Positions 1-9,200 of a DNA stretch of 13,338 bases are shown here, one piece after another (the stretch's first letter is position 1; each line of letters begins with the position of its first letter). The notes beneath the pieces are model-generated. The model was given only the letters and a program-made list of their open reading frames with translations. It did not search any database and had not been told where the DNA came from. Made by a program: the position numbers and the translations under genes. This DNA is from CAJKWP01 sp050943075 (lineage in GTDB: Bacteria > Bacillota > Clostridia > Christensenellales > UBA1242): positions 1 to 13,338 of the forward strand of contig JBMNOM010000023.1 of NCBI GenBank assembly GCA_050943075.1, read 5' to 3'.

Positions 1-48
1 CTTGCATTTACCATAAAACTCATTTTTGTTTTTTTTGAAATTAAACAT
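1..48 (-). CDS. Possible 5' end of the next gene (partial, 16 codons)
   Basis: An open frame begins with ATG at 48 on the minus strand and runs off the window edge, reading MFNFKKNKNEFYGKCK. The residue mix (Lys, Asn and aromatics, no stop) is plausible for the start of a protein from an AT-rich genome. A consensus TATAAT lies 15 nt upstream, and the frame follows the terminator of the preceding gene, which is where a new gene would be expected. There is no Shine-Dalgarno sequence before the ATG, so the start is weakly supported. The fragment is too short to assign a function, and it could be chance. Confidence 0.3.
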   Translation of the reverse strand, partial: MFNFKKNKNEFYGKCK

Positions 49-63
49 TTTGTTTTTGCGCAA

Positions 64-69
64 ATTATA
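64..69 (-). promoter_or_regulatory. Possible -10 box for the gene entering at position 48
   Basis: The minus strand reads TATAAT here, a perfect -10 consensus, 15 nt before the ATG at 48. No good -35 box stands at 16-18 nt; the best, TTAAGG at 88-93, is poor. A TTGAAA at 82-87 is only 12 nt away, which is too close. If the box is used, transcription would start near position 57 and the leader would be only about 9 nt, with no ribosome-binding site. Confidence 0.35.
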
Positions 70-163
70 AGCTAAAAACTTTTTCAACCTTAACTTAAAC
101 ACTCAATTAAATAAAATTTATTGCATCAAATAATTAACTTAATTACCCACTTATTAATAAAAT

Positions 164-194
164 AAAAAACAAAGGCTTTTCGCCTTTGTTTTTT
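164..194 (-). terminator. Intrinsic terminator after the giant lipoprotein gene
   Basis: There is a perfect 13-bp inverted repeat with arms at 164-176 and 182-194 and a 5-nt loop. The GC core is AAAGGC paired with GCCTTT. On the minus strand the hairpin starts about 25 nt after the TAA of the lipoprotein gene and ends in a run of six U followed by more AU-rich sequence. It is flanked by A and T runs on both sides, so it could stop transcription in both directions. It most likely ends the pgk-tpiA-lipoprotein transcript. Confidence 0.9.
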
Positions 195-218
195 TATAAT
201 GTTTTGTTTAACAACAAA

Positions 219-3200
219 TTAGTTTTCCCAAATTAATAATGGGTAGCTTGCCCCTGCTTTAAACACAGCTTGAACGCTGTTGAGGTTTGCAAGCAAGCTT
301 TGAGAAGTTGATATTGCAAGCAATTCAAGATTGTTTGCGCTGCCTTCAGTGGCAACTTTGCCTGTTGAGGCCATGTAGTAAGATGTCACTTTTGTTAACA
401 AGTCACTTGCTTGAATCACGCCGGCAAATAAACCAATTCTGTAATTTGTGTTGCTTACATTGATAATGCTAATGTTTGTTGTTGTGGTGTATGAGTTGCT
501 AATGTTTGCACCATTTTCCCCTCTAAGAGAACCTGCAATTCCACCAGCATTAACTGTTTGATTTTTACTGTCTGCATCAATTGAAAAGCTTGCGCTTGTT
601 GCATAAGAACTTCTAATTATGCTGTAGTTAATACCAACAAGTCCACCCATATCACTTGTTAAACCAACTGCAGAGTCATTCATAAATTTAACTTTTATTG
701 AACCCTTATAGTATGCAAATTCAATCACACCACCAACTTGGTTTTGAGCCGCAATACCACCAATTCTAATTGTTCTTGCATTCACGTAGATATTGCCCTT
801 ATTACCAACTTGAGAAAGTGTTCCGGAGTTTGTGTAAACAATTCCACCAACATAAATGCTTGATTGATTTATGCCAGGTTGTCCAACACCACCTTCAAGC
901 ATGATGTTTGAATTATTAACAACTGTGACAATTTGTCCATTATTGTTAATTGCAACACCACCAATGAAGTATGTGATACCTCTGCTTACTTCAGAATTGT
1001 AAACAAATGCTTTAATGGTCACATTTTCAATTCTACCATTGTTTGTTCCTGCAAGTGCAGAAAGTTCAATTTGGTTAACATTTGGTTTTTCAAGCATTCT
1101 TATTGTTGCATCAATTGTCAAGTTTGCAATTTTTGCTTGCGCTTTAATTACAGAGAACAATGTGCCTTGAACTGTTCCAATGTTTTGGTTGTTTGTTAAT
1201 GTGTATTTAAGTTGTTTTCCATTTCCGTCGTAAACGCCACCAAATTCTCCCATTGAAGATGTCAATGTCATTGTTAAGTCAACATCTTGTTTGAAGTAGA
1301 ACATAAGTTCTCCAAGAAGATATTCTGGTTTTGTTAATCTGTAGTTAATGTTCTTAAATTCACTTTCTGTTTGAATGATATATGGGTTTGCACTTGTTCC
1401 TTCACCAGAAGCGAACAAATTCATATTAAGAAGTGTAAACTCACTTAAGTCAACACCATTTTCAACAACAAAGTCTTCGCGGTTTATAAGCCCTACAGTA
1501 TTTAATGTGTGTTTGAAGTATGTGTATGGAGATGAAACTTCCTTACCTTCAAGCACAACTGCAATGCTAATTCTGTGAAGCCCTGTTTCTTGTGGGAAGA
1601 ATTCCTTCATTTGAGTTGTGTAAATGTTTGTTTTAACCACAACCAAAGTGCCGTTTTCAAGAATTTGAATGAGTTCATCCACAATTCTAAATGTCACGTC
1701 TGTGCCAGTTCCTTCATATTCCCAAGTGATTTTGCGTTCATTTGACATATATCCAAAGTCTTCACTTAAACTCTTAGGTGGAGCAACTGTTCTTAATTCA
1801 GAGTAATCAGAAATTAAGTAGTTGTTAATTGAAACTGGAATAATTGAGATGTAGTATGCAAGTTTGGTTGCATCTTGTCCAAGCAATTCAGTTGCATCAA
1901 TTTCTGCGTAGAATGCTTGCCTTTCTGCTGAATATCCTTTTCTAAACTTACTATTACCCTTTGTTGACCAAATGAAGAATTCTCCATCTTCGCCATAAGG
2001 GCTGAATTTAATCACAAATTCAAACGAGCTTGCCAAGGATGATTCAACGCTGTCCACATACCATCTAATCATAAAGCCACTTGTTGCTTCTTCTGTCATG
2101 GTGTAAACAACATCAGCAATTGTTGAAAGTTTTTTGAAGTTAATTGCTTCAACATAATTTGAACTCACCAAAATTTCATCATCACCAAGTGCTTGCACTT
2201 TAATGTCATAATTTTGTCCTGGAATTAATGTTGTGTATCTTGCGTAATCAACTTCATTTAATTCAAGTGGGTTAAAGTGAGTTGTTTCAGTTATAAACGA
2301 AACTGTTTGAGCGCCTCTTGTGAACACAATTCTGTTTCTGTGTTCTTGCGCGTTGTCTGAAGACCACGAAATTACACCATCTTGGGTTTTAATATCGTAA
2401 ATGCTTCTAAGTTTAATAAATTCAAGTGAACTTTCTGGGTCAAGAATTTTGCCTAATAAGTATCTATAAGCAACACCTTGCCTCATATAAGTGTCGTTTG
2501 AGTATGCTTGCACGTAAATCTTATAACTTCCTGCAACATACATTTCTGGGAAATCGTAAATCACATTGTCAACACCCGTGCTTGCATCTGTTTTAAAGTC
2601 TGTGATGAAGTTTTCTGCAAAGTAGTTAATGCTATCAAATGTAATCTTATATTCGCCAACTGGGTTTCCGTCATAGTTTTTAATCGAGTTCCAAACAAGT
2701 TGTCCGCCAACAACATTAAAGCTTTGAATGCTTGGAAGAAGTGCGGCATTAATTGGTGTCACCATATAATTTGAAATTGCAAAGTTTTCTGCGCTTTCGT
2801 TAAGTGAGCCTGATGTTGAACCCAAAGACCTGAAATTATATTTATTGAAACCAGAAATTGTGGATTCATAGTAAATTGTGTCTTTGCTTATTTCAACATT
2901 TTCCTCCCCAACTTCTTTCTTAACATTAACGTTATAACCAAAGTTGTTTTCAACGTTTGTCCATTCAAATCGGCCTCTGTTAATTTGTGGGTTTGGTGTG
3001 TCCAATTTGGAAATTGTTCCAAATTTAGATTCTTTACCAGAAAGAATTGTAATTCCATTACCAATTGCGCGTATGCTAATTTGATATCTTAACACGGCAT
3101 TGCTTGCATCTCTTGGAGCAAGTTCACCAAATTCCCAAACTTGTTGTTGAATTGATTGTTCAAAGTAATATGCTGGGTTGCTTGGGTCTGCTTTAATGAA

Positions 3201-6200
3201 GAAGTTTGTCACCCCTGTGATTGAATCCCATTTCAAAATGCCTTTTTCAAGCCTTGCTTCAACACCAGATAACACGTAAACCTCAATTGCGTTTGAAGGA
3301 ATACCATTTGTGTAATATCCGCTGTCACCTGCAATCATAACATAAAGTTTTTGATATCCAGGTGTTAAAATTTCTTGGTCTATTAATGGTTGTAAATCAA
3401 TTGATGTTGAATTTGTTTTGTAAATAATTTTTCTTTGTCCTGATGAATTTTCAACAATTAAGAAATATTTATATTCCGCATTATATGGTTTTGGCGATGT
3501 AATTTGAACATCGTTCCAAGAAATTATGTGATTGTTAATGCTTGGAATAACTTTATGAGGAATGTAAACTTCAAAGCCATCGTTATACATTGAAGTTAAC
3601 CAGTCTGTGTCATTACCAATTTGGTTCATGTGAATTCTGTTCACACCTGGGAAAACGTTAACCCCAAGCTCTGAAACAAATTTGTTTAAGGTTGGCCAGC
3701 CAAATTCAAAGTTTGCATTTAATCCAAACTCACTTGCGTAAGCTTTAAATTGTTCAAGGTTGAATAAGTTTGCATAATACATTTCTGTTGCTTTAAAGAT
3801 TGCTGTTGAAGTGTAGCCATTTGTTGTGCCTTCTTTGTTAACAATTTTCATTGTCACACGCAAGTCGGCCAATTTGTTTAAGTTGTCTGTGTAAACAAAA
3901 GGTTTATCTCCTGCTTGAAGTGATGCTGAACCTGTTTGAAGGTTAACACTAATATTATAGCCTGTATCAATTATTCCCATTGCTTTATAGCCAACGTTTT
4001 TCCACATAATTGAGCCATTGTAAACTTCAACATTGTTTGGGGATTTCAAAACAGTGATTGGTCTAACATAATCTGTTTCAAGTTCACTGCTTGAACCATC
4101 AAGTTTGTAAAGCACGCTTAAATGGCTTGGTGCCATTTTTTCAGACACGCTTGTGTTAATTGCCTTAACACCAATAAAGTATTCTTTGCTTTGAGTTGCC
4201 GAGCCAAAGCTGTCTGGCAAGTTCCAATACAAGTTGTATTGAAGAGTTGAATATTCATTGTATGTGTTAATAAATTCTTGATATGTAATGTCATCAGGGC
4301 TGTTTTTTGCTCTGTAATAAACCACATAAGCATTTGCACCAGCCACTTGTTTCCAGCGAAGCACACCATCTTCAATGCGCAATTCTGGAGCAGCAAGTTT
4401 TTTAAATGTGGATTTAGGGCTATATGCAGATGCAAGATAATAGAAGTTTGTGTTTTCCAAAGCTGAAGAACCTGCAACTCTAACTCTTAAGTAATATTCA
4501 CCTGGTTTGTCAAAATATTCTGTGTTTAAGTTATATGTTGTTGATGTCACGCTTGGTGTATTTTTAAATGTTGAGTTGTCTGTTCTATCAAGTCCGTAGA
4601 TGTCCAAAATATATTCATTTTTAATTAAGGAAGCATTCCATGTGAATTTAACAATGGATTTTGCATCCATGGTCCAGTTGTAATCAATGTCGCTTACAGA
4701 TTGGTTTGGATTTGCCAAAACTTGAACTTTAAAGTCGCCTTCTGCGTCCGAGTTAAGCACATTTGCTGCTGTGGAAGTTGCCTTAATTGAAAGTGTGTAT
4801 GTGATACCTGTTAAAAGCCTTGAAGTTCCTTGATAAAGTTGTTCACTTGTGCCTTTAATAATTGTTTGGTCAAATCCTGCAATATCATCAATTGTATATT
4901 CTCTGTTGTTAATTGCGTCAACAATTGTGTAGCCATTTGCATCTTCAACTTTTTCAAATTTAAATAAACCTTGTTCAATTGAAGTGTTTGCTGGAGCTTT
5001 CAATTTTGTTGCAATAAATGGTTGTTCATCACTGACAAATCTTGCTTGGTCGGCAACATAAGTCACTTCAGATTTATACAACGAGTCTAACACCACATTG
5101 TTTTTAACAAGTGTGTCGCCCACATTACCCAGCACTTTAACGTTTGCTGTAATTTTTCCGCTTTCGCCTGTTAATTGGTCGGTTAATGATGTTAAGTCTT
5201 TTTGAATGTAAGTTGTTTTGCCAATGTCTTCTTCGCCACTTGCAATGTGTGCTTTAAGCAAATATCCACTTGCACCAACTGCGCTGGAATATGACCAGCC
5301 AAGCACGCCATTCTTCGAGCCTAATGTGGCAACTTGCTCAAGCCTGATACCATTCAAAATTTCTGTTTTACTGTTTAGGTATCCAACAGCTTTTGCTTGG
5401 AGTTTAATTTCAAAACTTCCGTTTAAAGCAAGCCCAAATTCAGTGCCGTCAAGTTCATAAATTAAAATGCCTTCGCTGTTTGGAACTGCTGTGTTATCTG
5501 TGTATGTTTGTGTCCACGCACTTTCCACAATCAAAACAAATTCAATTGAGGAAATTTCTTGCAATGCACTTGCATCAACTTTAAACACAGTTGCGTGTTT
5601 TTCAAGGTCAGTTTTAACAAAACCTTGAATGTTTAAGTTTTTAAGTTTTTCAATTGTTTGGTTTTCTTTTGAAGAGTTAATGTAGCCATCTGCAACAAAA
5701 TATGTTTCAAATCTAAACATTCCTTCTTCAACAATTTCTTGCCCGTTAATTGTCCAAACGTCTGGCAATGTGACAGTTTGGTTTGCCCCAGCACGAACTG
5801 AGAACACTTCTCTTTCTTCAAGTAAAGCGTTAACAAAGTAAACTTTTAACATATAACTTGCATTTGGATAAATTACAGATTGTGATGATGTGACACTTTC
5901 GCCTGTTATTGTTATGTGTGGAACATCCAATTTGACTTTTGAAGTTTTTGCATAAGCGCTTGAAAGTGTTGCCACTCCATCGCCAATTGCAAGCACATAG
6001 AAATCAATGTTTCCAAAGAACGCATCTTCATAAATTTGTGTTTGGAAATTTTGCCTTATTTCATTTGTGATGATTGGCTCGGACGCCTCTTGATTTTGTT
6101 TTTGATAGTAAACTGAATAGCCTTGGCTGTTTTTCACAACTCCCCATGAAAATTCAGCTGTTTCTGAAACAACCAAACTTTGTTGGTTGACATTTGGAAG

Positions 6201-9200
6201 CCTGTTAAACACCAAGTCATCGGAAAATTCACTGCTTATTGCTTGGCTTGATTTTGCAATAACTTTAACAATGAATCTGCCTTGAACAGAGTTTTGATAT
6301 GTGAAATAGTTTGTTGTGTATGAATTTGTAAACACTTCGTCAATGCGGCTTCCATTAACGTAAACTTCATAAGAAGTTGCTGCTTGGTTTTCATCCCAAG
6401 TTAATGTGACTTCTGCTTGCAAAATGTCTGCACTTGCTGTGAAAGCAAGGTTTGTAATTTTTTCAAGTTTGTCAAAGTTTGCTTCTTGTTCAAATTTTCC
6501 GCTTAAAAATCCTTGTGTGTCAGCTTGTAATGTATAACCATTAACAACTGCCCTCACTTCAATTTTATATCTTCCACTGATTGTTGCAAAAAGAGCAATT
6601 TCAGATCTTGTTAATAAAATTGATGTGTTTGGTTGGTTTGAAGCATTTAATGCTGGAATTTCAAGTGTTAAAACTTCTTCGTCTGGACGAGTGATTTTAA
6701 TTTCATAGAGGTCGGCGTCGTAAACATATTTCCAACTTGCAACTTCGTTTTGCACAAGCAAGTCTTCCACTACGCCCAATCTTTCAAGCCTGAAAACATT
6801 AACAATGCTGTCAAGGTAATATGTGCCTTCAATGTTTTTCTTGCCAATTAATTGAATTTGATATTCTTCTGAAACTTCAACTTGCGTTAAGTCCACAAAG
6901 TTTTCATATTCTTCACCATTAATTAAAACTTTTACTGCATTTGAAGTGACATAACCAAGTGTTAATCTTTCATTTTTTGAAATTTCAACATTTCTAATTG
7001 GTTGAAGCCTTTCAAAACGCAAAGTTGTTTGTTGTGCTGCAAGATATGATTTATTAATTGCTTTAACTGAGAAGTTGTATGTGCTGACTTCCAAACTTGG
7101 AGTAAATTCAAAACTGTTTTCCTCAACTCTTGTGCTTGTGCTGTTGAAAATAACTTCATATTCTTCTGCATTTTCAATTTGGTTCCAAGTAATGATGATT
7201 TGTCCAGCAATTTCTTCAACATTTGTTATTGTTGTTTTTTCAAGTTTACCAACAGCAACGCTGTCTGAAACAAGTGATGAGATGAAGCCTGTTGTGCCAC
7301 TTAAAATTTCTCTGTTTTTAACGTTATATTTCACATTAAAACTAAAACCATTTTCAACAATTGCTGGGTCAATGTCGTTTAAATAACCTGATAAGTTAAC
7401 GTTGTTATATGTTGTGTTAAAGCTGTAGGATAAACTGCCCGAGCTTAATGTGATTAGATAATCACTTGTATTTTCGTTTTCTTTCCAACTTAGAATCATA
7501 TTTTCAAATTTTAATTCTGTTGGAGTTTCAATTCTTGATAATGTGAAAGTTGTTTGGTCTGAAGCCACATAATAAACTGGGTCTTTGTATATGTTTGTTA
7601 TGTAAACTTTTTCTAAAATGTTTTTAATTTCAGGGTAAACAATGTCTTTTGGATAATAAATTGGGAACAAGACAAGGTTTGGCAATTTTTTAATTTTAAG
7701 CACATTGATTGGGCTTAAACTTAAATCAATTCCATTTAATGTGACAGGGTTGTCATTTAACAAAATTTCATAATTGTAAAGTGAAATGACGTTTGGTTTT
7801 TGCACATAAGTGTTAAATCCGTCAATTGTTAAGCTTCCGTCTTCGTTGTATGTAATGTTGTCAATGCTTTCAAGTTTAACAACTCTAACATTGAATGCGT
7901 CACTGTTGTAAAGATTTCCATTGCCTTCTTCTTCAGCACTGTTTGTAAGTGAAAGCGCAATAATGTCAAAATTATGTGTTCCAGCAGTAGTTATAAACTC
8001 TGAAATGTCAAGGGTTAAATCTTCTTCAAGTGGTTTATTAATCAAAGTTTCATTATGGAAAACTTGATAATGTTCTGCGTTGTCAACTGGTGAAATTGTT
8101 AGTTTGTTTGTGTTAACATCAAATGTGACAACAGGAGAAGCAAGTTTTGCTTTAACTTGGAAAGGATGTTCTTCATAAACAAGAGCATTCAAAACATTGT
8201 AGCCATCACCTTTTTGGTAAACTCTAATTACATAATTGCCAAATGACAAGTTTTGTGTTGAAAGTTCGGAATTAACAACTGAACTTTCTGCCACAACAAC
8301 ACCTTGTTTTAACAATATGTAGTTATAGCCTCTAACCAAAGAGCTTTCGCGTTGCCATGACACTTTGTCATTTACATAAGCAAAATCACTTGGAACACCA
8401 AGCCTTGTAATTTTAACAAAGTTTTTGTTTCTGGTTTCGGCAGAAATTAAGTATTTACCTTGGCTTGGGTCTTCATAGCTGTTGTCAAAGCTGAACACAG
8501 ACACTGTGTATTCCCCAGCATTTGCAAACAATGTGTTTGTTGCTGTTGTTAATTTGTAAACAATTAAGTTTGCGTCCTCATGAGAATAAACTTTGTCAAG
8601 ATTATCATTATAGTTTTGCAATTCAAGTGTATAGCCCATGCCAGCTTCAGCAAGGTCAATTCCTTGAACTTTGGGGAAACTAATATAACTGAAGCCGTTT
8701 TGTTCGTAATGTCCAACGTTTTCAATTGCACCCAAAATTTTAATTTCAACACTATTTGAAAAATCACTTTTAATTTCATTATTGCTTGATGCTTGTGTTT
8801 GAGAATAAACTTTGTAAGTTCCAAATTGCTTGTTGAATGTGTATGTTAAACTATTATTCAAATTAACTTGTTCAACTACACCTGTATCTATATTTTCAAA
8901 GAACAAAATGTTTTTTGCGAAATTTACACCAATTTGTTTGGTGTTTTTATTAAATGTTAAATATGACGCTTGAAGTTTTTTAATTGTTTGGTCTGGACTT
9001 GCAAGTTCTGCATCGTAAACATAACCTTGTGCAACAGCTTTTGTTGCAATTGTTATGTTGTAATTTCCTTCTTCAACATCTGGAAGTGTAAACACACCAG
9101 TTGTGCTTTCAAAAGTGTGATTAATTGAGGCGTTTTGCGCATTTTTTGCAGTTAAAACAAACTTTTCAATTAAAGACGCTTGCTCCAAACTAACTTTAAC

